A stretch of 64,000 bases of DNA, taken from Periplaneta americana (lineage: Eukaryota; Arthropoda; Insecta; Blattodea; Blattidae). Below, piece by piece: positions 23,720 through 35,059 of this stretch. Position 1 is the stretch's first letter. Each line of letters starts with the position of its first letter. A program made the translations under genes and the position numbers. The notes under the pieces were generated by a model. It was not told where the DNA came from. It did not search any database and worked only from the letters and a program-made list of their open reading frames with translations. The stretch lies in assembly GCF_040183065.1 (NCBI RefSeq), contig NC_091120.1:173015988-173079987 (forward strand), written 5' to 3'.

Positions 23720-24139
23720 AATGTATCTGTTACTATTGATACTGTTGTTATTTTTATATTCTTTAGTCCAATAAATTTTAAGTACATAATGATTAGCATT
23801 TTTATTTAAGAGAACCCAATAGAATATGAATGGTTGTTATTGGTTTTAGAGCAAACGAATGTAATTTTAACTGTTGGACAACCCTAGTACTGATGTCTGA
23901 ATGTGATTAAAAACATTAAAAGATATATTATTTTGGTACATTAAATCTGAATACAATGTCATTTTTAAACTCAAAGCGACATAATACAAGCTGCTAGTAA
24001 GAAATGATGCTTACTCCATTTTTGTAACGTGGTAAAACAGAAACAGACAAGATTGGATTTTTATTAATACATTACATTAATGGGTATACTGAATTGAAAT
24101 TTCAGACCTATTAGTTGAACATACTGAATCAAATTTTCA

Positions 24140-24330
24140 AACTTAAGTTTAGAAAAGAACAAGACTTCTAAGTGTAAAACATCTTAGCAGTTTGAATTTT
24201 GCTGTATAGTAGCGAAATATGGGCACTTCGAAAACAACATATAATAAGATGAAATACTGCAGAGATGAAATTTTTAGGAAAACAACTGGATATACTTAGA
24301 GCATAAAAGAAAGAAAAAAAGAAATTTTAC
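24140..24330 (+). pseudogene. LINE RT C-terminal fragment (SEIWALRK type)
   Basis: Broken frame reading SEIWALRKQHIIRWNTAEMK then FLGKQ and, after a frame shift, KTTGYT. It resembles the post-RT block (YGSE-WAL-K...MKFLRR-AGYT) of a common arthropod non-LTR family. Very degraded. Confidence 0.6.
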
Positions 24331-24429
24331 AAGAAATAGAAATTATATTTAATTTTTAAAATAATAAAAAATTACAAGCAAAATTAGATACAGAAAATAC
24401 TTCATTTTTGTATATACACTTTTAAGACT

Positions 24430-25310
24430 TATATATCACTGATTAAATTTCCAACTTCTTTATCGTGCTAATATTTAGGATTTACCATAGCTGACTAGTT
24501 TCGAAGTCTTGTTCTTCATTGTCCAAAGCCTAATGGAGATACCGCGCTATCTTTTTGTTTCATCACAGTCTAGTATATACAGTCGCGAAGCTCAATACGT
24601 AGTAAATATGCAAACATCAGATAGTTGCTCACCACTAGGATCGCTAATATCACCTCATTACAGGCAATGCAAAATAGTACCGTCACAGTCTATTGTTTCT
24701 AGCACCCTCAAAACTCAAGCTTCGTGACTATATATAGTAGACTGGTTTCATGTTGTGGTGTGATATTCATTATTGTGTCGAAAACGGCGTGTTTTTTTAA
24801 ATTGAGTTGAGTGTTCAGTATGTGATGTGGATGTGTTTTTGTATGTTTATAAATAGTGTGTCAAGTTTCTGGTTTTTTTGGCTGGATGTAGTATTTTCAT
24901 GTCAGTATATTGCTGTAGCTGTAATTGGAGTTTGTGATGTGTTCTGCGTAGGTTGAATTGTGTAGTTTGGTTATGGCTGTAATATGTTCCTTGTAACATG
25001 TTTGAAATGATCTTCCAGTCTCTCCAATGTAGAAGTCATTGCAACTGTTGCATGATAGTTTGTAAACTCATGTTAAGTTGTATTTATTCGTGTGTCTTGT
25101 AAGATGTTTTTGTAGTGTGTTCTGTGTTCTCTATGCAATGTTGTCTTTTAGTTTCTTGAATGATGACGCAATCTTGTAAGTATGTGTTTTTGTTTTCGTA
25201 TGTTAGTGTAATGTATTTGTTTCTTTCATGTATTTGTGTGATGTTTTCTTGTTTGCATTTAGTCTTTCTTATGATGTCTATTGTGTTGGACAATTTCTTA
25301 TGCTATGTAT
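24430..25310 (-). pseudogene. Penelope-like element 3' relic with GIY-YIG endonuclease
   Basis: Minus strand at about 25060-25000: CNSCNDFYIGETGRSFQTC, then YKEHITAI; further on KILHIQPK-like words at about 24880-24900. YIGxTGRSF...KEH is the GIY-YIG endonuclease signature found at the C-terminus of Penelope-like elements. Upstream NTLQKHLTRHTNKYNLT is in another frame, and stops interrupt the reading, so it is dead. The 3' non-coding part (24430-24540) matches, in inverted orientation, 25405-25478. A 180-bp MITE (24564-24744) is inserted in it. Confidence 0.75.
24564..24744 (+). mobile_element. M180 TIR element, copy 1 (TSD GTTTCAT)
   Basis: Starts CACAGTCTAGTATATACAGT and ends with the inverse (ATATATAGTAGACTG). 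The same 7 bp, GTTTCAT, lie on both sides. The last two bases of the right TIR appear lost. Interior words GTAAATATGCAAACATCAGA and AATAGTACCGTCACAGTCTA are shared with the copies at 31114, 39428 and 56565. No coding capacity. Confidence 0.88.
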
Positions 25311-25317
25311 TTGATTA

Positions 25318-25480
25318 ACTCCAATCACAGCTACAGTAACATGGACAATGACATGAAAATACTACACATCCAGCCAAAAAACCAGAAACTTGAACAATTT
25401 GGTAAATCAGCTAAGTCAGCTAAGATAAATCCTAAATATTAACACAGTAAAGAAGTTGGAAATTTAATCAGTACAGAATA
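25318..25480 (+). pseudogene. Penelope-like 3' fragment, opposite orientation
   Basis: Reads MKILHIQPKNQKLEQ on the + strand and continues into AAATCCTAAATATTAACAC and GAAGTTGGAAATTTAATCAG, the inverse of 24437-24485. With 24430-25310 it forms a head-to-head pair. Confidence 0.68.
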
Positions 25481-25699
25481 TACTAAGAGTGGATGACAGC
25501 AGAATCCCTCTACAAATTTTGAATTACCAACCTGGAGGAAATAAAAACGAAAGGGACCTTAAAAACATCTGATGATTTGTTTCATTTTGTGGTCCGAAAC
25601 AGAGCACTTGGTCTAGAATTTTCAAGTGTGGTGGTGGTGATTATTATTATTATTATTATTATTATTTCATTAATGAATAGCTTCAAATGGAGAACAGTT

Positions 25700-25925
25700 T
25701 GTTTAAGAACTACAATGGTGTCTTAGTCATATTCTAAGCTGAGGCGTACAAGTCTTGGAGAATTTTATTCAAGATATAGGCCTAGAAGACCTCTTGGTGG
25801 ACCATGACTCCGATGGAAGGACCAAGTGGACAGTGATCTCTACCATCAAGCTGCAGCTGAAGACAGGAGCCTACAGAGAGCATTAATGAATGATATCAAA
25901 AACCATCCCCGGGTTTGAGTAGTAA
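25700..25925 (+). pseudogene. LINE 3' tail fragment
   Basis: PRRPLGGP then, after a stop, LRWKDQVDSDLYHQAAAEDR. This matches the GRP-x-KRW-D-V-x-DL tail seen after the RT domain of several non-LTR families. It may be the continuation of 24140-24330, separated by the Penelope-like pair. Preceded by a (TTA)n tract at about 25642-25667. Confidence 0.5.
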
Positions 25926-25959
25926 AGAACACAAATCACGTTGTGATAAAATGAGATGA

Positions 25960-26244
25960 CGTGCCTGGCAATCTTGGACACAGCTGCCATCTATCTTAGA
26001 TGTAAATTTATTTTGTACTAATAAAAATCGAAAAAATATAGCGATTATCCGGCAGATGTCGCAGTAATCCTTTAAATACGGTTAGAAACAAAATGGCGTA
26101 AATTGTAGAGTGAACAGGTCCGAAGTTAACTTCGTGTATTTAGTAATCATTTGTCAGTGGTCGAGTGATGTGTACGTAGCTGAGGAAGTTGGTTATGTTT
26201 CCATAAATTTTGAATGGTGTGCTGTTAAGTGTTACAATTTTACC
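25960..26244 (+). promoter_or_regulatory. Putative Graf 5' region (5' UTR and promoter)
   Basis: Immediately upstream of the Graf start. The frame is open back to about 26110 but without a better ATG, so the ATG at 26245 in ACCATGG context is preferred. No canonical TATA box stands out, and the transcription start cannot be placed from sequence. Confidence 0.35.
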
Positions 26245-26404
26245 ATGGGGGTGGGACTACAACCGCTAGAATTTTCTGATTGTTTAACTGATAGCCCGTA
26301 TTTTAGAGAAAAACTGCATACACATGAGAAAGAACTTGAGAGAACCAGTCAACAAATAAAAGGACTAGTGAAAGAAGTGAAAGACTTGCTTAGTGCTGCT
26401 AAAA
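26245..26404 (+). CDS. Graf: GRAF-type BAR-RhoGAP protein, first coding exon
   Basis: Starts ATG in an ACCATGG context and encodes MGVGLQPLEFSDCLTDSPYF, then REKLHTHEKELERTSQQIKG, ending VKDLLSAAK. The donor is AAAA|GTAAGT, phase 1. This is the start of the BAR domain of GRAF/ARHGAP26/oligophrenin proteins (LEFSDC-DSP-FR-L--HE-EL). They bend membranes and inactivate Rho GTPases through a RhoGAP domain, often with PH and SH3 domains. The reading is intact with no sign of decay, so it is probably a live gene. No later exon was found on the + strand up to 64000. A retained single exon cannot be excluded. Confidence 0.85.
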
Positions 26405-28012
26405 GTAAGTTTTGACATGTGATGAATCGTATTATTTACAAATAGATTTTTCATGTTGTTAAGAGTTGAGTTATTCAGAATACATGTAACATCATTTTGA
26501 CGTCTACACCAAGCATGTAAATGAAGGCGTGAAGGGCAGTTCATAAGTACAAGTAGAATTAAAATGGGCACATCACCAATGTTCATATGTTTATTAAGAT
26601 GATCTAAATGTTTTTATATTAATTTGAATGTAAAATTAATTTATAACCAAGATAAAGTTTACACAGGTAGGACATAGACATAGTACTGCAAAAACGTTTT
26701 TAAAGAATTTTGTTCCAAATTTCAAATTGACATAACCTCTCACAGTATTTTAAGCTTAATGGTTAATTTTTATTTAAGAGGGAAAGGAAGGTATCCGTGT
26801 TCTGAAATTTATCCTTTTATTTTATCCATTTTTGCCATATCTGCTTATAATATTGTCCCATTTTCCTGTAGCGAAAATTCGGTATGCTTTATATAGGCCT
26901 ATTACAATGTAAGTAATTTAACAGTACTATAATTAAGTGAAATAGTACAGTACATATTACCTATCGTATGATATTATGTTATGTAAGATGTAATTCAAAT
27001 TTCGAAGAATCTTGTGTCCCGGGTAAAATGTAGATTTCAATACATCGATCAAATTGGGTTGTATTGTAGGCCTGTGTGAAAGGTAATTGTAGCCTATATT
27101 ATAATCCATGCCAATTGCGTATTTTTGTTACGCAGTATGAATGAATTCACATAGGCTAAACAGGTGATAGCCTATAATTATTAGTATTTACACCTTCTTT
27201 AGAATTAATGTACTGTAGTATCAGAATGGGAATAATGCGGCGACAGATATTTTATGAAATTTTAACAGGAAAACACGCACATACATACAGTTGTGAGTAG
27301 GAAATGGTCAATTTGAAGAGAAGTAAATATTAGATGTTCGTACTTCGAACTTATTACGTGTTTGACAGAATGAAAGTGTTCCTATAATATTTCTGTTCAC
27401 GTTTTTTTAGAGATTTTGATAGAATAAGTTAAAAGTGTTCTTAGAATTTCTATTCACTTTTTTGTTGTAGTTTATAGTTACTAAGATAGCAAGACAAAGT
27501 AGGCTATTTTGTTGATGATGATAATAAGACAGTTATGAGTTACATACTCATGTGTGATTTAGAACTCTTCAAGACTCCTACTGCAAGTTTTAATATATCT
27601 AGGATAAACATCTAAAAAAACACTGTTCTCTTGGACAGTTGTGATGCATAATTAGATTGTATAGTAGGGCGAATAAATGACATTTACGTTTCTCAATAGA
27701 AATTGAGGTATGACTTGTATTGACATAGCCTATTAAAGTGTACTGTACGAAGTACGACATACAGAAAACAGGTGTTCATATGCTGTTGTGTACTGTGGTA
27801 TTTTAAATTCCCCCATTCATTCAACGCCTGCTTATAGAATAGGCCTTTTTGCACGTCATGTCTACATTGTATCGAATATAATATGCCTGTACATTTGGAA
27901 GACACAGCCGGTTTTCTTACTACATAAAGCCTTACTATAATCTGAATGTACAGTCTTTAGACACGAGTGGAGAATTAAAAGTATTAAATAGTTACCCAGA
28001 AATCCATAATCA
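26405..28012 (+). other. Graf intron, unique AT-rich part
   Basis: AT-rich sequence with no convincing repeat or coding feature. It is presumably the proximal part of the first Graf intron. Confidence 0.55.
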
Positions 28013-28025
28013 TCGTCGTGTTAAG

Positions 28026-28257
28026 TCGACCTGGTTGGCAAGTTAGTATAGCGCTGGCCTTCTATGCCCAAGGTTGCGGGTTCGATCCCGGACCAGGTCG
28101 ATGGCATTTAAGTGTGCTTAAATGTGACTGCCCATGTCAGTAGATTTACTGGCATGTAAAAGAACTCCTGCGGGACAAAATTCCGGCACATCCGGCGACG
28201 CTGATATAACCTCTGCAGTTGCGAGCGTCGTTAAATAAAACATAACATTTAACATTT
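28026..28257 (+). mobile_element. tRNA-derived SINE (family A), full length
   Basis: Begins TCGACCTGGTTGGCAAGTTA (A-box region), with B box GGTTCGATCCC at about 28080, and ends GTTAAATAAAACATAAC. A 13-bp target duplication, TCGTCGTGTTAAG, lies at 28013-28025 and 28258-28270. The body includes GTGCTTAAATGTGACTGCCC. The 3' end recurs at 60490-60525. Confidence 0.92.
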
Positions 28258-28799
28258 TCGTCGTGTTAAGCATTTAGGCTATGTCATGTAGCAATCTATA
28301 GGCTATTTATTAAATCCATAATTTCTTCGAACGCTTTCTATGACACTATCAATTCATTAAAATTTTGCTATAGTGTTGAAACTATTCATTGACATTTGCT
28401 TGGATAGGAACAATATTGTTTTTAATTCAGTACTTTAATGTACACTAGTAACAGTTGTCAAAAATGCGTGTATTGATAACATTCTCTTAAAAAATGTATG
28501 CCTAGCTATTTCGTAGTGTTTTTGTGAATTTTAGTGTAGGTGCGAGATAGCCTTCCTCGTTTGATGTGTCTGGTTACGCCTTTTTTCTATTTGTCTGTCT
28601 CTTACATTAAAACCGACTCTCGCTTTAAACAGTTTTCCCAATGAAGTGTCCAAACCCAATAATTTTGTAAACGTACTTTTGTGATTGTAAATGTTAATGT
28701 GATCTCTCATACGGAACTAAAATGTTAGACTGAACTTATTCATCCCACGTGTTAACCTAACGAAGCAAATCGCCCTAGTTATTGACCTAACCTGATCGA

Positions 28800-28988
28800 C
28801 TAACGGATACCATGTTTAAAAGCATTTTCAAGAAGATTCATTTTGACAACAGAAGCTTCAAACTGAGAATTGCTTGATATAGATAGGAACTCGACCTGAC
28901 TGTCGCTTTCGGTAAGAGCACTGCAAACAGTAGAAAAAAACTTTTCAGAAACATGTTTGAGATTATTTTTCGGAAGCTTAAGGAGCAT
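28800..28988 (-). other. Unclassified ORF
   Basis: Open minus-strand frame, MLLKLPKNNLKHVSEKFFST to NLLENAFKHGIR, 62 residues with a rather protein-like composition. No family recognised, and no good flanking splice logic. It could be a relic exon or chance. Confidence 0.2.
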
Positions 28989-29582
28989 TTTACCGTGAGA
29001 AAGGAAAGAAAGCTTTCGCTGCTATTATGGTAGTCTGCTTGAAATTTTTGTTTGGTTAGTTACGCGTGCATGATGATTCGATAGCCAGCCGGAGACTAAA
29101 GCAATAGCCTACATAGGCCTACATACCTTCTGATGGTTGTTTCTTTCAGCGAGTTTTGTGCTCGATGTTTTAGTTGTGTTATAAAATTATTCTTGTTATT
29201 TGTATTCTTACGTAACTTAATTGGTAACCATGACGCAATCTAAATGCATCACCCACAGACTTCAACTTGGATAGGTCTGCCTACATCGAAAGTCATGTGT
29301 GATTCAGAGAAAAAAAAAAAGTGTTCTCCTTCAAAAACGTCAGAATCGAAAAAAAAAGTTTTAAGGCAACAACGATCGAGAATAATTTTGTCTCCGTGCT
29401 CCATGTTACAATTGAAACTTAATGCTATTACGTTGGGGTCATCAATTAGTTTTTAATGAGTTATTTAACCATACTGTAACAACTGTGAGGTTATTTAGTG
29501 TGGAATTAATGATATCGAGATGGTGTTTTAATGATACGAAACCGCGGATTCACTACGAATTATCTGACATTCGCCTTACAAT

Positions 29583-29690
29583 AAAATTGGGGGCGAACCT
29601 CGAAAAAAATCCGAACTCATGCCCAAGCCTGTCTCACACCAGAAAACCAGCTTATTATAGCTAACTGAGCTACGTCAGCAACTACCGATT
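29583..29690 (-). repeat. tRNA-like sequence (SINE head or tRNA pseudogene)
   Basis: On the minus strand, GACGTAGCTCAGTTAGCT looks like an A box. A GAGTTCGGATT-like segment is a poor B box. The acceptor stem does not pair, so it is not a functional tRNA. Confidence 0.35.
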
Positions 29691-29869
29691 AAGTAGCGAT
29701 ATAAATGCACATCTTAGAATGACTTTTTTTTTATTTTGTAAAGGTAATTATGACTGAAATTTTCAACTCTTACAGTTTTAAAGTTGTCATAAAATTTTTA
29801 ACCACATGTTTGAGCACTTATCAGTACACGCTGTAACAAATTTTAACTACACTATGTGGGTTTAATAGT

Positions 29870-30640
29870 AGTGCTTAAGGAACCTGCAGGTTCATTGCCG
29901 CCCTCACATAAGCCCGCCAGCGGTCCCTATTCTGTGCAAGATTAATCCAGTCTCTGTCATCATATCCCACCTCCCTCAAATCCATTTTAATATTATCCTC
30001 CCCATCTACGTCTCGGCCTCCCCAAAGGTCTTTTTCCCTCCGGTCTCCCAGCTAACACTCTAGGCCTATATGCATTTCTGGATTCGCCCATACGTGCTCC
30101 ATGCCCTGCCCATCTCAAACGTCTGTATTTAATGTTCCTAATTATGTTAGGTGAAGAATACAGTGCGTGCAGTTCTGCGTTGTGTAACTTCCTCCCTCTT
30201 AGCCCCAAATATTTTCCTAAGAATCTTATTCTCAAACATCCTCAACCTCTGTTCCTCTCTCAAAGTGAGAGTCCATGTTTCACAACCATAAAGAACAACC
30301 GGTAATATAACTGTTTTATAAATTCTAACTTTCAGATTTTTTGACAGCAGACTGGATGATAAAAGCTTCTCAACCGAATAGTAACACGCATTTCCCATAT
30401 TTATTCTGTGTTTAATTTCCTCCCGAGTATCATTTATATTTGTTACTGTTGCTCCCAGGTATTTGAATTTTTACACCCCTTCAAAAGATAAATCTCCAAT
30501 TTTTATATTTCCGTTTCATATAATTTGCTCGTCACGAGACATAATCATATACTTTTTGTCTTTTCGGGATTTACTTCCAAACCAATCGCTTCACTTGCTT
30601 CAGAAATCGTTGAATTTTCTGCTATGATTAATAGTTGTTC
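29870..30640 (-). pseudogene. LINE RT C-terminus and 3' end (YGCETW family)
   Basis: Minus strand: EVNPEK-like words near 30580, then NACYYSVEKLLSSSLLSKNL, KVRIYKTVILPVVLYGCETW, RMFENKILRKIFGAKR, KLHNAELHALYSS, RRLRWAGHGARMGE, RPLGRPRRRW, DWINLAQ-RDRWRAY and the 3' end GGAACCTGCAGGTTC region. The frame changes at about 30190 and 30000, so it is inactive. The same 3' end sits at 31569-31640. Confidence 0.85.
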
Positions 30641-30874
30641 TGAGTTTAATTTTGTCAGATACTGTATTCCGTATTTTAAAGGAATAAGTTAGGCTATATG
30701 ATACGAACTTTAATGTTGACTAGGCTTTTCTTTCCCGTTTCTTGTGATTGCATGATCTACATTTGTGATATTTCGATTTATCACTGACGTATTGCGTTGT
30801 TTCAAGATAACGTTATCAATAACTTGTACCTCAATAAATATAACAATTTCTGATTGCTACTTATCAAGGATAGG

Positions 30875-31113
30875 TGGCTTGGTAGCTCAGTTGGTAGGAA
30901 AACCGACTAAGGACTGAAAGGTCTCTGGTTCAGTTCCGATTGGTGGTGGAATTTATCTTGAGAATAGCCCCGGAGTCCACTCAGCATCCTGTCAAGTTGG
31001 GTACCAGGCCTTCTCGGAGGTTAAAGGCGGTTGGGGCGTGGTGCTGACTCACCATTGATTCTAGTGCCGAGGTCGTGAAAGCATGGAACTGTGGCATATA
31101 AAGAACCTTTAAT
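30875..31113 (+). mobile_element. tRNA-derived SINE (family B), copy 1
   Basis: A box GGTAGCTCAGTTGGTAG (30881-30897) and B box GGTTCAGTTCC (30928-30938), followed by the body AGAATAGCCCCGGAGTCCAC and TGGTGCTGACTCACCATTGA, ending AAAGAACCTTTAAT. Shared with 34180-34460. The 3' end abuts an M180 element. Confidence 0.85.
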
Positions 31114-31296
31114 CACAGTCTAGTATATATAGTCGCGAAGCTCAATACGTAGTAAATATGCAAACATTAGATAGTTGCTCACCACTAGGATCGCCAATAT
31201 CGCCTCATTACAGGCAATGCAAAATAGTACCGTCACAGTCTATTGTTTATAGCACCCTCAAAACTCAAGCTTCGTGACTGTATATAGTAGACTGTG
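31114..31296 (+). mobile_element. M180 TIR element, copy 2 (TSD CTTTAAT)
   Basis: CACAGTCTAGTATATATAGT at the left, inverse at the right ending GACTGTG. Flanked by CTTTAAT on both sides: the end of the SINE tail on the left, 31297-31303 on the right. It therefore inserted into the tail of the SINE at 30875. About 97% like copy 1 by eye. Confidence 0.9.
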
Positions 31297-31509
31297 CTTT
31301 AATGTTGTACTGATTACGGATGTTACGCTGTTCAAACCATCTTTATTTTTAATTTTATAATTTTATTTCATTTTAAACATTGAATGCTTTAAGAAATAAG
31401 GCAAGATTAAAATTTCACAAGACGTCATCAGCCACACAATGTTAATGTATTGAATGAAACTCAGTTTCTGAAAGCAATCATAATTGAATTCAAATGACGA
31501 ATTATTTTC

Positions 31510-31510
<1 letters not shown>

Positions 31511-31568
<58 letters not shown>
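31511..31568. repeat. (AAT)n microsatellite
   Basis: Perfect AAT tract of about 57 bp, directly followed by a LINE 3' end. Confidence 0.95.
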
Positions 31569-31700
31569 CTTGCACAGGATAGGGGACCGATGGCGGGCTT
31601 AAGTTATGTGAGGGCGGCAATGAATCTCCGGGTTCCTTAAAAGCCATTTGTAATTAAGTAATAATAATAATAATAATAAGAAGAAGAAGAAGAAGAAGAT
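31569..31700 (+). mobile_element. LINE 3' terminus plus AAT/AAG tail
   Basis: GCACAGGATAGGGACCG-like start, then ATGTGAGGGCGGCAATGAAT and CCGGGTTCCTTAAAAGCC. This is the 3' end of the family at 29870-30640, here on the + strand, followed by (ATA)n and (GAA)n up to about 31700. Strong 5' truncation. Confidence 0.8.
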
Positions 31701-31940
31701 ATGCTTGGAAAAATCGCATAAAATAGTCCATAAAGTGTGTTTAAAATATTATTTAAATATGAGTTTCTTGTTTACATAATATATTTAAATCCTTCCTTAT
31801 TTAACTGGTTCCTGTGGAGTGGCTCAGTGCCACAGTTGCCTAACCCACAAATTTTTAAGCCTCTGATTTCTGCATAGAATGACTGAAATTTATCGTTTAT
31901 GTGTGACAAAGTACATGTACTAGATAGGCCTAACTATTAT

Positions 31941-32181
31941 ATGAAGAGTTCAGAACCATAGTGGGACAAGCGCCATTTACTAAAACCGTAGAAAACAAGG
32001 GTTAAAATGAAGTTATTACTATAATTCAATGGAAACATATAGCAAGTAATATAAAGTATACACATTAAAACAGAATGATATGTCAGTCTGCATTAAACTA
32101 TGGCATTCACTTAACTTCAACCCTTGCTTTCTCCGTTTTTAATAAATGGCACTTGGCCCACTATGGCTCTGAACCCTTCAT
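31941..32181. mobile_element. Foldback MITE F240, copy 1
   Basis: 241-bp palindromic element. Left arm ATGAAGAGTTCAGAACCATA; right arm inverse ATGAAGGGTTCAGAGCCATA. Arms extend about 80 bp with mismatches. The centre has GCAAGTAATATAAAGTATAC and GATATGTCAGTCTGCATTAA. Close copies at 43628 and 53463. Confidence 0.88.
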
Positions 32182-32999
32182 ATGATGGTAAATGAGAAAT
32201 AATTTCCAATTGAGAGCATATAATTTTAACAAACGACAAGTTTAGACTTCAATAACTTTTTCCACCGCAATTGTGGTTTAAGCAACTCTGACACTGAGCC
32301 ATTGATATTTTTTTCTTGTACATTCGTCCCAAGAAAAAATGGCGGACTCTTCTTCGGGTCAAAATCAACGCGCGGTTCTCTTTTCAAAGGAAGACTACTG
32401 CCCGTCCGAGTAGTTATGTCGCATCTGCTGGCCCCTCTGTAAAGGCTAGTGGCTGGGTTGTTAGGTTCTTTCCTGAAAATATTTATGTATGAAATTGGAC
32501 GTGTACGCAATATTATACAACTGTTCAAGACAGGCATTGAAATGTGCAGTGTTTATAGGACGTAATGCTTGCCAGAAATGGGTTTTAGTGAGCACCAGTT
32601 TAAAATCAAACAATATTAAAATTATGATGGAAAAATAAAAACTAGCTAGTTTTGTTCTAAGCACACCAGGTAGTAATGCTCATACAAAGAGGATGTTTTA
32701 TGTCATGAACAATAATTGGACAGATGTTCGAAACAGGAGCACGACACATTTAATCAAATCAGAGCTGCAAAATGCAGTCGACTTCAATTATTACGCGAGA
32801 AAAAATCTGTCTCAAAATAGCCTACTTTTAATTTAAGCCTAGCTGCCAAAGTGTAGAATAAAGTTGTTTTTTAAATAACTGAACGGAATAATTTGTAAAT
32901 TTCCAATGTGAAATTTTGTCGATTCCTTAATCTCCCGTATTTTCTTAAAAAAAAGTTGGCAACCCTAGTTGCTATAGTAACCATCGTGCTCTATCGTTT

Positions 33000-33090
33000 G
33001 CTACCCGTTGCTTGTACAGCTGTCAAAAAAAAAAAAAAAAAAAGTGGCCGCACTCGTGAACAGCGAATATTTTCAAAGTCCACTTCGGGT
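33000..33090. repeat. Dispersed inverted repeat (partner 36100-36165)
   Basis: ACAGCTGTC, an A tract of 19, then AAAGTGGCCGCACTCGTGAA. The reverse, with AGTGGCCGC and CAGCTGTCAAAAG-type words, occurs at 36112-36145. Origin unknown. Confidence 0.55.
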
Positions 33091-33154
33091 CGCGGCGATG
33101 TTACACGATGCATGTGCTTGTAAGCAGTTCCGGAACTATGAAAGTGTTCCATAT

Positions 33155-33235
33155 CTGCTCCTCGCAGACCAGCGGTAGAGTGCTTGTTTAATGATTTAAA
33201 GGTTCTGGGTTCTCGCCTTCTTCAAGTTTTCATTT
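33155..33235 (+). repeat. Possible tRNA-like SINE head
   Basis: ACCAGCGGTAGAGTGCTTG resembles an A box, and GGTTCTGGGTTCTC is a weak B box. No tail or target duplication seen. Confidence 0.25.
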
Positions 33236-34177
33236 TATTTTTTAATCGTTCTTTAGTGATGTAAATGATATTCAAATTATCATTTATATCCAGTTATCGT
33301 TCTTGATGGATATCACGTTATTTATATTTTGTTATCGTTCTTTAGAGATATGAATAAAATTCAAGTCATCATTTGTATTCTGTTATCGTTTTATAACGAT
33401 ATGAATAATAATTATTACTATTGTAGCTACAGTATCTCCAATGGGGGTTAGCCCTATTTTACATATGTATGTTAAGGCTATAGTTTTATACACAAAAAAG
33501 ATAAGCATAAAGAGAAATGGAAAAGAAAATTAAATTAGCTTACGCGATGTAAACAAAACATAAACAATCCGTAAATTAGGCATTGCAATTGCAAAACAAA
33601 TATCAGTTATCAATTTGAAACATACAAAAACATTAACAACACACATACGTAACACTTCTATAACACAAATATGCAGCTTTCCGTACCATACATCATAAAT
33701 TAATACACAATAGTCATACAAACACAAACTATAATTACGACATTGCGACGACATCAAGCATCCCATAACTGACTTACATAACAAATCAAGCATCCGTTGC
33801 AACACATACACTCCAACATAGTAACCACACTTTTAAAAGTTACAAATTTGGCTCCAAGAAGAATAAATAGGACACTGTTACTAACTACTATACTTCTACA
33901 ATTTCTTAAATACATCTGTAATAAATCTGTGAAATTCCGATATGAATAATATTCACGTTTTTTATATTGTTATCGTTCTTTAGCGATATAAATAATATTC
34001 AAGTTATCATTTATATTGTTTTCCTTCATTAGCATTATAAAATAATATTCAAGTTATTTGTATTGTTATTGTTCTTTCGCAATATAAATAATCTGTATTT
34101 TATGTAGGTAATTATTGTAACACAAATAAATATCTTTCTTTGTAAAATAGGTTATTTTATTTAGATAATTAAATACG

Positions 34178-34460
34178 TATTGGGTAGCTCAGTTGGTAGA
34201 GCAGCTGGCTGGAAGGTCCGGGGTTCGATCCCAGGTGGTGACAGGATTTTTTCTCGTTGCCAAACTTTCAGAACGGCCCCGAGGTTCACTCAGCCTCCTA
34301 TAAAATTGAGTACCGGGTCTTTCCCGGGGGTAAAAGGCGGTCAGAGCGTGGTACTGACCACACCACCTCATTCTAGTGCCGAGATCATGGAAAGCATGGG
34401 GCTCTACCTCCATGCCCCCCAAGTGCCTTCATGGCACGTTACGGGGATACCTTTACCTTT
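34178..34460 (+). mobile_element. tRNA-derived SINE (family B), copy 2
   Basis: A box GGTAGCTCAGTTGGTAGAGC, B box GGTTCGATCCC (34222-34232), body AACGGCCCCGAGGTTCACTC, TACCGGGTCTTTCCCGGGGG and TGGTACTGACCACACC, 3' end CCTTTACCTTTATTAT. It has a better tRNA head than copy 1. The ORFs reading through it on both strands are not genes. Confidence 0.9.
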
Positions 34461-34698
34461 ATTATATAATATCTTATATTAATTAAACAAACCGATATTT
34501 ATCATTTATATTGTGTTATCGTTCTTTAGTGATACTGTATAAATAATATTCAAGTTATTTATATTGTAATCGTTCTTTAGCGATATAAATAACATAAATT
34601 TAATATTAGGTTTGGAGAAATCCAGTTGCATAATACTGCTATTAGTTTTTCTTTTGTATTATTACATTATACTATCTTGAACCACAATAAAATGAAAA

Positions 34699-34771
34699 GG
34701 AGTAACGAGGAATTGAACCTGAGACGTTGACATCTAAATTCCGACGTTCGTCCGCTGAGCTACGAGGGCAA
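34699..34771 (-). repeat. tRNA-like sequence (pseudogene or SINE head)
   Basis: Minus strand GCCCTCGTAGCTCAGCGGAC then GGTTCAATTCCTCGTTACTC gives plausible A and B boxes 73 bp apart overall. The acceptor-stem ends do not pair well and no CCA-independent cloverleaf is convincing. Confidence 0.4.
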
Positions 34772-35059
34772 AAGTGTGGAAACATTTTCGGAAAAATTGG
34801 CCCAATCACACTCTAAAATTTTCTGATGATTCGTAGAAGCTAGTCCAGGATGCGGGGGGCAAAGGCTAATTGAGATTTCCCGATCTCTGGTAGGGTCAAA
34901 CATCCTGATAGAATTAATATTTAACCCTTGCCGTGACTTTCGGTGAAGTCCGGAGAGCCCAATTAGTCAAATCCACTCTCCTCATCTCCACGCTTGGGCC
35001 CCCTGGAATTTAATAAGATGCGAAAGAGATAGTGGTGTGCGGAAAGCAACTGGATGTTA

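Noticed and set aside
26110-26244. Extended N-terminus for the Graf exon
   Set aside because: The open frame upstream has only a non-ATG start, and family proteins begin right at the MG...LEFSDC segment.
28026-28110. Functional tRNA gene
   Set aside because: A and B boxes are present but the acceptor stem does not pair and the sequence continues into a SINE body with target duplications.
34189-34482. ORFs of 77-100 codons on both strands
   Set aside because: They lie entirely within a tRNA-derived SINE.
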